Assembly (NCBI GenBank): GCA_026075535.2
Contig: AP026545.1
Location: 2,728,001 to 2,792,000, forward strand
Direction of reading: 5' to 3'
DNA: 64,000 nucleotides
Source of the DNA: Tricholoma matsutake
Lineage: Eukaryota; Basidiomycota; Agaricomycetes; Agaricales; Tricholomataceae
Below, piece after piece: positions 44,130 through 55,119 of this stretch (the stretch's first letter is position 1; every line of letters starts with the position of its first letter). The notes beneath the pieces were generated by a model that saw only the letters and a program-made list of their open reading frames with translations, had not been told where the DNA came from and did no database searches. Both the position numbers and the translations under genes were made by a program.

Positions 44130-45109
44130 CTACACTACCTCCACTTCTCCCTCTCCATCTTCAGCACCCTCTCCCCCAACTTTGCCCTCTTCTCCACCCT
44201 TGTCCTTCTCTCCAGCCTCACCCTCATCCCCACTCTCACTCTCCTCCTTGTCATCCACCCACCTTTTCTCCAGATATCTCTGGAAGGCCACCCAGTCATC
44301 TCCAGACTTGTGGATCCTGCATCTTTCCTTCCAGGACTCTCGCACTGCCCACTCCACTTCTTCATCGCCTTCATCGCTCTCCTCCCCAGCACTTTTGTCT
44401 TCCACCCACTCTGGGTCCAATGCATCCCGGATCTCCCCTATCGATTCCCACACTGCATTTGCCACCTCAGCAAATCCCTTCCTCATCATCCTCATCACCT
44501 GCTGCATCATTTCCACATTTTCTGGGCTAATCCCCGTCGACCCTGTCATTCCTGCCGGTTTTGCTGCAGGGGCCTCCTGCCCCTCCCACACTACCTCCTT
44601 GCACTTATGTTTGATGTGCATGCAGTTGTCGCACATGCGCCCCCTCGCACCCATCTTGAAACAAGCAATCTTTTGATATTTGCATCTAGGCCACTTGTCA
44701 GTAAAAGAAGACTGAGAAGGAAAACAAGTATGCACCTTTTGCAGGGCAATGCAGCCTGCACCCACACCAGACCCTCAGACTCCTCTGACCCCACTCGTGC
44801 CTTCAACTTGGCAACTTTCTTTTTCTTTGGGGACTTGCTCCCCTTGGCCTCATCCTCCAAACCTGTGGCTGCAGCTGCCCGCTTCTTTCCTGCTCGTCAT
44901 GTGGCCAATGCCTCCTTCTGCTGCGCCTCTGCCTTGCGCACCTCCTCCGCCTTTGCAGCCTCCTCTGCTGCCTTTTGCGCCTCCTGTGCCCTGCGCTCCT
45001 CCTCCCTCACCGCTTCCTCCAGCTCCTTCATCTCCTGTTCCATCTGCTCTTTCAACTCCTGCTCCCTCTGTTCATGTTGGGCCTTCATTGCAGCCATTTT
45101 GATCTGCAT
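44130..45109 (-). pseudogene. Antisense gene of family D: coiled coil plus Cys-rich cluster
   Basis: About 326 codons opposite to pol, filling the space between chromodomain and 3' LTR. From ATG 45107-45109: a long helix (KAQHEQREQELKEQMEQEM, EEAVREEERRAQEAQKAAEE), a TGA at 44897, then a basic nuclear-signal-like run KGSKSPKKKKVAKLKA, CKRC, a frameshift near 44740, then a cluster CKYQKIACFKMGARGRMC, CDNCMHIKHKC (Cys spacing x6, x9, x2, x6), and an acidic C-terminal third with helices (MMQQVMRMMRKGFAEVANAV). The start lies 158 bp from the 3' LTR. The same arrangement occurs in copy A (2766-3219) and, with introns, in element E. Function unknown. Confidence 0.65.
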
Positions 45110-45267
45110 GGAGACTGCTGGGGGGGGACATTTTTGATAGGTGATGGGAGTAAGAAACAATGTGAAAATATTTTCAACCAATTGCCGCATTTGGAAATTC
45201 AACCAACTTCCTTATTCAGACTCAAGCACTCAGGTGCCTCATAGGCTTGGCACTAAGGGGGAAATAC

Positions 45268-46817
45268 TGTCAAGAACCATTCCTTGCCCAATCAGAACCC
45301 GCATCCATCCGACCCTTTTCTGCACATTGAACCCGACATTTGTCTACTCCTCCCAATTTCATTTCTGGCTGCCTTGCACTGCCACACTGCTGTGTAGTGT
45401 TTAAAGGTCCAGTCTGTAGGACCAAAAAAAAGACCAAAACTGACCTGAACTGGACCGATTAGGACCAGACCAGTGGTCTATTTATGGACCAGTCTTTTTC
45501 AGTCCAGTTGCTGGTCTTTCGTTTTGAAAAATATAGTAGGACCAATGAAAAACCAGTTAAAACTGGTTGCAACCGGTCTCTTGCTCCAACGTGTGTTAGA
45601 CCTTACTCCCACACATATTTCCTTTATTTTCGGTCCCTGGATCATCAAGAACGGTCAAGAATTGGTTGAGATATGACCAAAAACATTTTTGTACGAGTAT
45701 TTTGTTGTATCAGAACAACTTTGATTGCATTGCTTATTACCTGAGCTATAATTTTTTTTGTACAGCTATATAGTATCATAAAAGTAACAACAACACACCT
45801 AATTATCTGTACCATGGGATTTTATTTATACAACAGCCCAAATGAGTGCAACTACAAATTACAAATTACAAACTACAAACCGCAACTTGAATGCATGTGC
45901 TTTTGGTTTTGGCCATATCTCAGTCAAATCTTGACGGAATTGCTTAAATGTTGGATCGGTCTACGTAGCATTACAATCTCTATCCATTAATATAATATAT
46001 GAGGTGATGGTCATATTTGTTGAGATACATATGGGTTATTTGGCACAATAAATTTTACAACAAAAAACCAGTCTGAACCAGTCTTTTTTCGGTCCATGGA
46101 CCAATTAGGACCGGTCCTAAAGGGTCCAGTTGCGGTCCTCCAATATCTAGATTGGTCCTAGACCGGTTGCGGTTGCTGGTTGCCCCATTTGGAAGTCAAA
46201 AACTGGACTGGACTGGACCTTTAAACACTACTGCTGTGCACTAGGCCACCTTGTACAGCACCCATGGCTGCCTTCCCAAGGCTGCTGTCTCTATTGCAAA
46301 TTTGACTACAGATTCCTGTGCAGCTCCTGCTAGGTAATTTATCTACGCAGTCAAGACACTGCTGCAGTCTTTGTTTCTGTTCCGCATTTATTCCAGACTA
46401 CAGTATTTAAGCTTAGTTAGTTTTGCCTTGTATTCCTCAGTTCATATATTGACATAGACTTGACTTTAACCTGCCAATCTAAACCTCCTTCTACTCCAAC
46501 CTCAGTTCTCTAAGAGTCTGAACTCCATTTGACTCGACCTCTAGTCTCCCTCTGAAGTTCTAACCTCATCTGAACTTAACCTAAGTCCCTCTGTACTCCT
46601 TCCCATGTTTACCTGCACTTTCCCGCTCCTACCTCCAAACCTTTGACTTGAAATTAGGACACCAGATGAGGTGAAGGGTGCAGCTTCTTACAAGCTGAAG
46701 CCAAGTCCTTTCCATTTCCCCTCCCACAGAATCTGCAACAACCCAACAACCTTCCGCTATCGTCACCCACAGGGTCTGATCAGATTCTGACGCATCTTCT
46801 AGGATCAGTTTTTAACA
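45268..46817 (+). repeat. 3' LTR of D, interrupted by a hAT-like MITE
   Basis: LTR sequence 45268-45394 and 46231-46817 flanks the MITE. Without it the LTR equals the 5' LTR in length. Ends TTTTTAACA before GGTTT. Confidence 0.92.
45395..46230. mobile_element. 836-bp hAT-like MITE with 20-bp perfect TIRs
   Basis: Ends TAGTGTTTAAAGGTCCAGTC and its exact inverse; 8-bp target duplication CTGCTGTG at 45387-45394 and 46231-46238; the empty site is visible in the 5' LTR at about 38353. TAGTG fits the YARNG start and 8-bp duplication of hAT elements. Interior is AT-rich with repeated ACCAGT/GGTCC/ACCGGTTGC words near both ends and no transposase. Confidence 0.9.
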
Positions 46818-46822
46818 GGTTT

Positions 46823-48155
46823 CAGACCCCTATTAGGTACAATCGAAGTGCTCCGAGGGTGCAATATAGACCATAGAGTTCAAGTTTCACTTGCAAAAAC
46901 TTGGATTCGTGGTCATTAAGCATGATTGAGCCAAATCGACTGTAATATCATTTTTGAGGGTTGTTGGGATTGCATTGCACGAGAAAGAAACCAATAGTGA
47001 TGTATGAAGTATTGACTGATAGGATAACTGGGGCGTCGGATGAGTAGTCAATAGCACAAATTGCTGGGGAATTGATCAATGCTTGCTTCAAGGGACATCT
47101 TTTTGTGTAAGGTGTATTAGAGCTGTAGCATGTGGAGTGAAGTTTTGAATAAAGATACAACAAACTCCAATAGTTCCTAGAAATGCCTTGACTTTGGTAA
47201 GGCTTCGACAAGGCCCCCATTTGCTAACTGCTGCGATGTGAGTGGGATCAGCCATACGACCTTCAATATTGCATCGATGACCTAGAATGATTATTTTGGG
47301 GATGCAAAGGTAAAGTTTCAGACCAGAAAATGTTCCTCTGCAATACTTCATGCATTGGAGTATACGATTTAGATTCCTGAAATGTTCCCAAACGAAGCAT
47401 CGAATGCCTGGATTATCGGCGATCATTTCATAAGATCCTCCAATAGTTTGATATTCTGATTTTGGATCCTTAACTGGTGTGTCATCAATGTAAGGGATGG
47501 TGATATGAGGGATTTTGGGTTGTAGGATAAATGTTACATTGTCATGTAAGATTGGAACCGAGTTTGTCCAACTCATTGGTAGGGTGACGATTCAAAGCAC
47601 TCTGAAAGGTGTCTGAAACATTGTTAGATCTCAAGATGATTCTGTGACTTTCCTTTCATCGAATGCAACATATAGGTCCAACATTCCACCGCAAGTGCAT
47701 CTGCCAAATTGTTCAGCTAGATGCTCGGGGATTGGGATGATGCCAGAGTGCTGAATCATTACTTGATTAAGAGGCTCGAGACTGAATGATTCTGGCCATA
47801 GGAAATTGCCAGGATGGTTTTTGTCGATAATAGCTTTGCATTCGAGTGTATATCGGGGAGAAGGGATGAACAATGGGGGGTGAGGATTGAGTTTTGGCAT
47901 TTTCTCGAGGGGGTCACCAGTGATTGTTTGAATGATGCGAAATCGATTGGGTAGTTCAGTAATAACTGGTCAAACTTTCTGTGCAACTGGTTTGTATTTC
48001 TTCTTTGAGGCTGTGAAGATTTGGTATATAGAGTTGGTTGATGAGATGGAAATGATAACAGAGTCGTGCATAGAGGTGGCCATCGAGGCCAATAAAGACA
48101 TTGCATACTGGCGACTAGCCATTAAATATAAAAGGAAAACAGTATGGGCCCACAC
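46823..48155 (-). pseudogene. Element E reverse transcriptase and start of RNase H
   Basis: From SKKKYKPVAQKV (about 48000) through DKNHPGNFLWPE, then a direct jump to SLEPLNQVMIQHSG, so a stretch that normally holds the RT fingers is deleted near 47790. Next CGGMLDLYVAFDER, MSWTNSVPILHDN, YIDDTPVKDP (catalytic YIDD kept), LGHRCNIEGRMADP, KAFLGTIG, and RNase H ILSVNTSYITIGF, where the first catalytic Asp has become Asn. Stops at about 47625, 47610 and 46840. Interrupted at 46823 by D. Confidence 0.83.
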
Positions 48156-48204
48156 GACTATAGCGTACAGGACTTGAATTACTGCTGTTATTACAAATCA
48201 TAAA

Positions 48205-48690
48205 GAATATATCCTAAAACAGTACATTGTAGTGACCGGCACCGGTGGGGATATACACAGGCATGTAACAGAAGAGAACAATCATTAGTCGAAGACAGTA
48301 GTAATGTGCAATGAGAGTAGACGTAGATTAATCCTGACACTGGCCGGAAAGCAACTGTCGCTTGTGTGGCAGTCAGCTATTTCCAAATTGTATCTCTCGG
48401 CACTGGAAAAGGTAAAGGTGGCACTGGTCATCCACATAGCTCTTAAAAGACTTGTATACTAATTGCGGCCACTGTGCACTACAATATGGATAACAAATGC
48501 AGGAATGGTGACATGCTGTATGGTGTAGGAATGTGGGAGGATAAGGATATATGCAAAATCAGTACATTGCAGTGACTGGCGCCGGTAGTGATAAAGTCAC
48601 TGGTGGCGATAAGCATCCAAGTCAAGAGCAAAGTGAATGACCAGTGCAGAATATATGCTAAAACAGTACATTGGAGTGATGGGCCCCGGA
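48205..48690. repeat. Three dispersed ~45-bp direct repeats
   Basis: Units at about 48205-48253, 48545-48592 and 48648-48690 share ATATATSCHAAAA.CAGTACATTG.AGTGAYYGG, each ending in a palindromic GC core (CCGGCACCGG, GGCGCC, GGGCCC). Nothing coding in this stretch. Origin unknown. Confidence 0.5.
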
Positions 48691-48719
48691 GAAGACAACG
48701 TCGCGCCGATCGTAAACTT

Positions 48720-49083
48720 TGCACTCCCCCCCATATTCCTATTGGAGTGCTAGGAGTCCGAGTTTTCCAATAAGAGTCCGATCAGAATCCAATAGGAGTC
48801 CTACTAGTCTGACACTAGTCCTAGGAGTCTGATAGGAATCCGATTGGAATGTATCTTGATGACCATGTACTTTTATTTCCAAGAAATTCCTAGTAAATTC
48901 CGAGTAAAGTCCTATGCAATTCCAACAGGTAGTAGTCGGAATACCACACCATTTCGGAAGACTTAACTTGATGAAAGTGCTTACAAAATAAATGGGCAGA
49001 GCAGGAATTGAACTCTAGGCCTTGGGATATAAGTGACATGACTACCAAACAAGTGCTCAACCAGTTGAGCCACAGGAGCATTA
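48720..49083 (-). mobile_element. tRNA-related SINE candidate
   Basis: On the minus strand the 5' part has an A box (TGGCTCAACTGGTTGAGC, 49055-49072) with a foldable D-arm and a B box (GAGTTCAATTCC, within 49001-49015), 39 nt apart. The acceptor and anticodon arms do not fold as a tRNA. The 3' part (48741-48862) is an array of RGGAGTCYGATNGGAATCC-like words. Together this looks like a SINE with a repetitive tail; no target duplication was identified, so the ends are approximate. Confidence 0.5.
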
Positions 49084-49180
49084 ATAAATATGTAATATAA
49101 AGTCCATTTAAAGCACTTAGGATTGATTAGTTCACTTATTTTTAACCTCTCTCACAAGAGCTCGAAAAAAAATTGTTGAG

Positions 49181-49330
49181 CCCTCACATCTTTGCGAGGG
49201 AGTAGATAACTAATATAGATTTTTTTTAAAACCCCCACGCAAACGCGAGGGGGAGAATTAATTATACTATTTAATTATACTATTTTAAATTCTACAAAAA
49301 AAACCCACCCCCCTGCAAAACGGGGGGGAG
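49181..49330. repeat. Three successive GC hairpins in AT-rich DNA
   Basis: CCCTCACATCTTTGCGAGGG (49181-49200), a CCCCC...GGGGG hairpin at 49232-49253 with loop GCAAACGC, and a C/G-run hairpin at about 49305-49330. They share a CCCYCRC...GYGAGGG pattern and sit in A/T-rich spacers. Confidence 0.5.
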
Positions 49331-49940
49331 GGGGTGGTGGTGCATCGCGTTGGCTGTCTCGTCAGCCCTGTCCCGTTGTTTCCCCTCCCTCTCATCTCCG
49401 TCATGTCTCGCCTCCCTCACCTTGCCTCCCCCATGGCTTCCCTCCCCTCCCTTGTCTCCCCTCCCTTGTCTCCCCTCCCTTGTCTCCCCTCCCTCATCGT
49501 TCCACCCACCGTCCACCCCACGAGCAGTTGCTCGCGAGGCTGGTGGTGGGTGGTGCATCGTATGTTGGTGGTGGCATTTGTCCATCGTCTCCCCTTCTGG
49601 TCATCGTTTCCCTTTCCCCTTGTCGTTTCATCACCCTTGTCATTCATCCCCCTTGTCGTCTGCACCCATGAACCACCCTATGGGCAGCTGCTCATAGGCG
49701 TGTCATTTGGTGCTGTCGTCGTCCCTCCACGCCATTCCCGTGTTCTTGCACCCCATATACACCCCACGAGCAGTCGCTCACAGTGGTGATGGGGGGTGCT
49801 GGATGTCATTGGTGTTGTGGGGGGTCCATGCACTCACGATCCACCCTACGAGCAGCAGCTCGTAGGCATGGGGTGGGTGCATTGTCAGTTTGTCAGTGAC
49901 GTGGCTTGAGGGGAGGGGTCGGGTGGTGCTTACCGGGCAG
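49331..49940. repeat. CT/GT-rich dispersed repeat with four palindromes
   Basis: Reverse-complement relative of 400-1020. Contains tandem CCCTCCCTTGTCTC units (49440-49495) and palindromes at 49522-49533, 49676-49697, 49768-49779 and 49850-49861, all variants of GAGCAGCTGCTC and mostly preceded by CCACCC. Open frames on both strands are compositional. Confidence 0.5.
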
Positions 49941-49941
49941 G

Positions 49942-50367
49942 TGTAAGGGGACTAGGGGGGTGCCCTGTGTGTTTTTCCTATTTTTTATGTTCGTCCTATA
50001 TTTTTCCTCACCTCATTTCCTTCTATTCTTCATTTTCTATGATTTTTCCGGATTTTATTACTAATTTTCCCTTTCTATCATGTTTGTACATGTTGACACT
50101 TTTATATTTAGAGGCGGAGTACCCCTTCCGACACCTACCCCTTGGTATGATGTCATTTGGCGGCCTTGATCCGCCTATCTCCGCCTTTTTCTATTTTTAG
50201 GTTATATTTGATTTTTGTCGTCTTCACATATACTGGGCATCAGCAAGGGGATCCTTACAGTTTTCTCTTCGGATTTCCCTTTGCTAGGTGTGTCCCCAAT
50301 CCCTGTATTATGTAGTATAATTTTAACTTCAGATTTCCCTTTGCTAGAGGCTTAGGTTGCCCTTATA
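49942..50367 (+). repeat. 5' LTR of B2
   Basis: 426 bp, TGTAAGG...CCTTATA, matching both B1 LTRs. Primer tract AGAAAACTCT follows at 50370-50379; its LTR partner at 50257-50266 (ACAGTTTTCT) has one mismatch. Confidence 0.92.
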
Positions 50368-50533
50368 GTAGAAAACTCTCCCCTAAGGCCCGAAAATCGT
50401 GAACGCACTGCCCAAGATAGGCAGGTACAGACTGGACGATGCTTCCCAAAGCTCCACAGAGTCCCTACACACCGTTCCAGATAATCTCGCCTCTATTACG
50501 CCACCATTTTCGCCAAACGCGCCCCCTAGCGAC

Positions 50534-51652
50534 ATGGACACATCAGAACGTTTCGATGTGCTTGAAAGCAATGTTTCCGGAATGCGTGCACAAATCGACT
50601 CGCTTAAATCTACGATCGAAAACTTCGTTAGGACCCTCCAGACTAACCCTACGACCAATAGTTCCCCCTTTACGACTCCAAGCGCACCCAACAATGATGT
50701 TCTGCCAAACGCGTCCACTAAGGAACACGCCCAGATCAAACCGTCCCCCCCCGCTGAATTTAACGGTGCACGTGCGCAGGGACGTGCATTCCTTAATTCC
50801 TGTGAGTTATACATCAGTCTCCAGTCGCATCAATTTGTCGATGAGGCTGCAAAAATTTATTGGGCCTTCACATACATGAAATCTGAACGCGCCTATCTCT
50901 ATGTGGACCGTATCCTGCATCAAACTAAAGAACTCGGTTCTCTACCCTTCTCCACTTGGGGTGACTTTCGAGCTGAGTTCATACGCCACTTTTGTCCCTT
51001 CAATGAATGCCACCGAGCAGTGACACGACTTGAGTCATCCGCTTACCACCAGGGACGTCGATCCGTGGATGACTATATTGATGAGTTCAAGGATTTGGTG
51101 GACATGGCAGGATATGGGAGTAGGTTACCAGTGGTGGTGAAGTTCTGATGGGGGCTCAACCGAGAAATTCAGGACCAGATTGCACAGATGTTAGAAGGAT
51201 GCCCAGTGGATGATGATATCTTTGCTTGGTATGAAGCTGCTTCACTCTGTGATGAGAACCGACTCACAAATGCAGCGTTTAATGCTGCATTCCATGCTCC
51301 GAATACCACTCATACGCCCTACACCTTCAATCGAAGCCTTCCCTGCCCTAACCCCATTCCTGTTCGTCAAACTCCCACACCAGCCGTCAATGTCCCAGTA
51401 CCAATGGATGTTGATGCAGCCCGCAGCCATGCACATAAGTTGGATCTCTGCTACTGTTGTGGGGAAACTGGACACAGGGCTGGAGCGTGTCCCCATTGTC
51501 AGGATATCCGCATGCTCACCCCCGAGGGACGAGATGAACTCCTGCAAGACTTGTTGGTGCTTGTAGATGTTGAGGAAGCAAAGGATCAAGTTGCAGAGGA
51601 GATTAAGTTGGAAGTTGTAGAGGAGCAGGATTTTCCTATTCACAGCGAGTGA
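50534..51652 (+). pseudogene. gag: B2 gag
   Basis: Starts MDTSERFDVLES, collinear with the intact B1 Gag; one TGA at 51146-51148 where B1 has CGA. Zinc knuckle CYCCGETGHRAGAC retained. Ends FPIHSE-TGA at 51650-51652; pol is open in the -1 frame from 51607, so the frames overlap by about 45 nt as in B1. Confidence 0.85.
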
Positions 51653-54600
51653 ATCGTACGCCCTCACTGCCTGTCCATAACCGCTTTGAAGTCTTGTCAG
51701 TTGAATCCCCAGAGAATGAATCCATTTCTGTGACTGCTCCCCTCTCTGACCCTTCAAAGTTGGCTAAAGACGTACCTGCTCTCCCCATCTCTCCTTCTAC
51801 TCCACATCCCAAAATTAAATCATGGGAGCATAAACTACCACGCAAGTATATTGTGGCATCCACTCCCTCTGCACATTCCTTGAACCTAGCAATTGAACTG
51901 CAGACGACCGACACTGGACAGATACTCGGTGTCTCTGCACTCCTGGACTCTGGTGCAACTGGTCTCTTCATCGACTCCCATCTTGCACAACAACATCGCC
52001 TAAATACTCGCTCACTCTCACGTCCGATACCTGTGTATAACGTGGATGGATCCCCAAATGAAGCTGGTGCCATCCGAGAGGTTGTAGACCTGGTTCTCCA
52101 TTACAAAGATCATAGTGAGCATGCCCTTTTTGCTGTCACTCAATTAGGAAAGCAAAAGGTGATTTTGGGATATCCATGGCTTCGAGACCATAACCCAGAG
52201 GTCGACTGGCATACTGGGGAGGTTACCATGAGCCGATGTCCATCCTGCTGTCGGACTTGTTTCACAGAAGCCAGGCAAGAACATCGTGGACAGAAGGCGG
52301 TGATACGACATACTCAGAAGTGTTGTGCTGGACCCCTGCCTATACCTGAAGTGGAATTGGAAGGGGTTCCTGAGTTGGTGCCAGACTCAGATGATGATGA
52401 TGAGGACCCAGAGGAAGTGGAGGAGGGTGATCAGATCTTCTACACTGTGATTCGCTCATTGCACGAGGTGTGCGCCACATCAAACATATCCCAACGCCTC
52501 GCCGAGGCCTTCCACAAAAACAACGCTGCTAAATCCTCTACTAATTCCTTACTCCCTCATCTCCATGAGTTTGAAGACGTGTTCTCCAAGGAGTCGTTCG
52601 ACTCTCTTCCTGTGCGCAAGCCATGGGATCACGTGATCGAACTCACCCCCGGTGCGACCCCTTCATCCTGCAAGGTCTATCCTCTCTCTCCTGAAGAACA
52701 ACGACAGCTTGACCAGTTCATCGATGAGCACCTGGCCTCTGGACATATTCGACCATCGAAGTCACCCATGGCCTCTCCCTTTTTCTTTGTCAAGAAGAAG
52801 GATGGCTCACTTTGACCGGTTCAAGACTACAGAAGGCTCAACAACATCATGGTCAAAAATCGCTACCCACTACCCCTCATCTCTGAACTCGTGAACCAGC
52901 TCCATGGAGCCCAATACTTCACCAAGCTCGATGTCCATTGGGGCTACAATAATGTGAGGATAAAGGAGGGAGATGAGTGGAAGGCAGCCTTTCGTACCAA
53001 CCGTGGTCTTTTTGAACTGCTTGTCATGTTCTTTGGCCTTACTAATAGCCCTGCCACCTTCCAGACCATGATGAATGACATCTTTCATGACCTCATCCTC
53101 GAAGGTGTTGTCTGCATCTATCTCGACGACATCCTCATCTTCACTCGCATGGTTGAAGAGCACTGTCGCATCACGCGCCTCGTCTTAGAACGGCTTCGAC
53201 GGTACAAACTCTACCTTCGTCAAGACAAATGCAAGTTCGAGAAGACCAAGATCGAGTACCTTGGCCTGATTATCTTGGAGGGTCAAGTGGAGATGGATCC
53301 TATCAAGGTGAATGGGGTCACAGCTTGGCCAACACCCACGAACAAGAAGGAGGTGCAGTCTTTCCTGGGGTTCATCAACTTCTACCGGCGTTTTATCAAG
53401 GACTTCTCACATCATGCACGACCACTGTTTGACTTGACAGGAAAGGAGGCATGGAGGTGGGATAATGCACAACAGGAGGCATTCGAAAAGCTTAAAGAGA
53501 TGGTCACTTCCGCTCCCATCCTTACCTTTGCTGACAATTCGCATCCTTTTCGTGTAGAAGCTGACAGTTCTGACTTTGCGACGGGCGCCGTGTTGTCTCA
53601 GCAGTCTCCGGAGGACCAGAAGTGGCATCCTGTTGCATTCTACTCCAAAAGCCTTAGTGCTGTAGAGCAAAACTATGAGATCCATGACAAGGAGATGTTG
53701 GCAATAATGCGTGCGCTTGAGGAGTGACGACACTTCCTTGAGGGTGCCCAACACAAGGTGGAAATTTGGATGGATCACAAGAATCTCGAGTACTTTATGA
53801 CGGCCAAGAAATTGAACCATCGTCAAGCTTGTTGGTCCCTGTATCTATCCAGATTTGACTTCTCCTTGCACCACCATCCGGGTTGCAGCATGGGGAAGAC
53901 CGATGCCCTCTCCCAACATGCAGACCATGGGGATGGCAGCGATGACAACCAAAACATTGTGTTGTTGCAGCCAGACCTGTTCACCATTTGGGCACTGGAA
54001 GGCATCGCACCCCAGGGCAAGGAGTGGGACATCCTACATGACATTCGTCGCACAAACTGTAGCAGTTTACATGAGGATGTTGTCGCCCGAGCTGTTAAAG
54101 AACTGAGGAAGGGATCGACCCTTTCCTTACGTGTGGCCGAGTGGGCTGAAAAGGAGGACTTGCTGTACTTCAGGGATCACATCTATGTTCCCAATGACCC
54201 AGACCTTCGCTGGCACATCATATCCCAACACCATGACTCACAGATTGCTGGCCATCCCGGATGCTGGAAGACCTTGGAGCTCACCTCATGGAACTATTGG
54301 TGGCCACAAACATCACGGCTCATTGGTCAGTATTGTCGCACTTGTGACCTTTGCTTATGCACCAAGGTTCCTCGTCGCAAGCCTATTGGTGAGCTACACC
54401 CCCTTCCTGTTCCAGAGAGTCATTGGGATGTCGTCAGCATCGACTTTGTGGTGGAGTTACCAGAGTCAAATGGGTTTGATGCGGTGATGTGCACAGTTGA
54501 CTCAGTGGGAAAACAGGCTCACTTCATTCCCACTCACACCACTGTCAGTGCCCTAGGTGCCGCCCGACTCTACCTCCACCACGTGTGGAAATTACATGGA

Positions 54601-55119
54601 CTTCCTGGTGCTTTCCTCTCGGATCATGGCCCTCAGTTCATGGGAGAGTTCACTCGTGAGCTGTACCGACTCCTGGGGATCAAACTCCTCACTTCAACTG
54701 CTTATCACCCACAAACTGATGGCCAGCCTGAGTGAGTCAACCAGGAACTGGAGCAGTACATCCACATCTTTGTCAATGAATGCCAGGATGATTGGGACGA
54801 TCTCCTTCCCTTGGCCGAGTTTGGATACAACAACCATGTCCATGCTTCCACTCAACAGACCCCTTTCCTCTTAGACACTGGACGACATCCACGCATGGGA
54901 TTTGAACCTCGCCAAACTCCCTCACACATCGAGACGGTGAATGAGTTCACAGAATGCATGAGGGATAGCTTGGAGGAGGCAAGGGCAGCTTTAGCAAAGG
55001 CGAAGGACAACATGGTGCGATTTTATGGCCAGTGCCATTCCCCGACCCCTCAGTACAAGGTTGGTGATCGAGTTTATCTTGACTCCAGTGACATCTCCAC
55101 TACATGTCCATCCAAGAAA
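51608..55119 (+). pseudogene. B2 pol, truncated
   Basis: Protease LLDSGATGLFIDS and VILGYPWLRDHN intact through 52815, then TGA in the SLRPVQDYRRLN block (52813). RT with IYLDDILIFTR (53115-53150) open to 53727; TGA at EE*RHF; RNase [14 protein letters not shown] (53770-53810); integrase zinc domain (HHDSQIAGHP, CRTCDLC) and core SIDFVVELP, SDHGPQF; TGA after GQPE at 54733; then to 55119. Compared with B1, stops are at different places, and most are CGA or TGG changed to TGA. Confidence 0.87.

Larger units (their letters stand above)
38237..46817 (+). mobile_element. Ty3/gypsy chromovirus D, complete but decayed
   Basis: 5' LTR 38237-38942 (706 bp) and 3' LTR 45268-46817, which is 706 bp after subtracting an 844-bp hAT-like insertion plus its duplication. 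Target duplication GGTTT at 38232-38236 and 46818-46822. Genes: gag 38983-40374, pol to 44040 with chromodomain, and an antisense gene 44130-45109. Opposite orientation to host element E. Purine tract CTAAGGGGGAAATAC before the 3' LTR. The 40-nt leader (GTATATACAAACTCA...) has neither a TGG primer site nor a clear self-priming match. Confidence 0.93.
49942..55119 (+). mobile_element. Ty3/gypsy B2, 3' truncated
   Basis: 5' LTR 49942-50367, gag, and pol up to TCCATCCAAGAAA, where B1 goes on to its C-terminal domain. The chromodomain, purine tract and 3' LTR are gone. The break joins the inverted protease fragment of E at 55120. Left flank is the palindrome repeat; no target duplication can be tested. 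Confidence 0.9.

Noticed and set aside
44749..45102. Long Pro/Ala-rich plus-strand open frames opposite the D antisense gene
   Set aside because: They are the reverse reading of a Glu/Ala-rich coiled coil; no domain, and the minus-strand reading is the one shared with copy A.
48993..49083. A true tRNA gene on the minus strand
   Set aside because: A and B boxes are good, but acceptor stem and anticodon arm do not pair; a SINE head is more likely.
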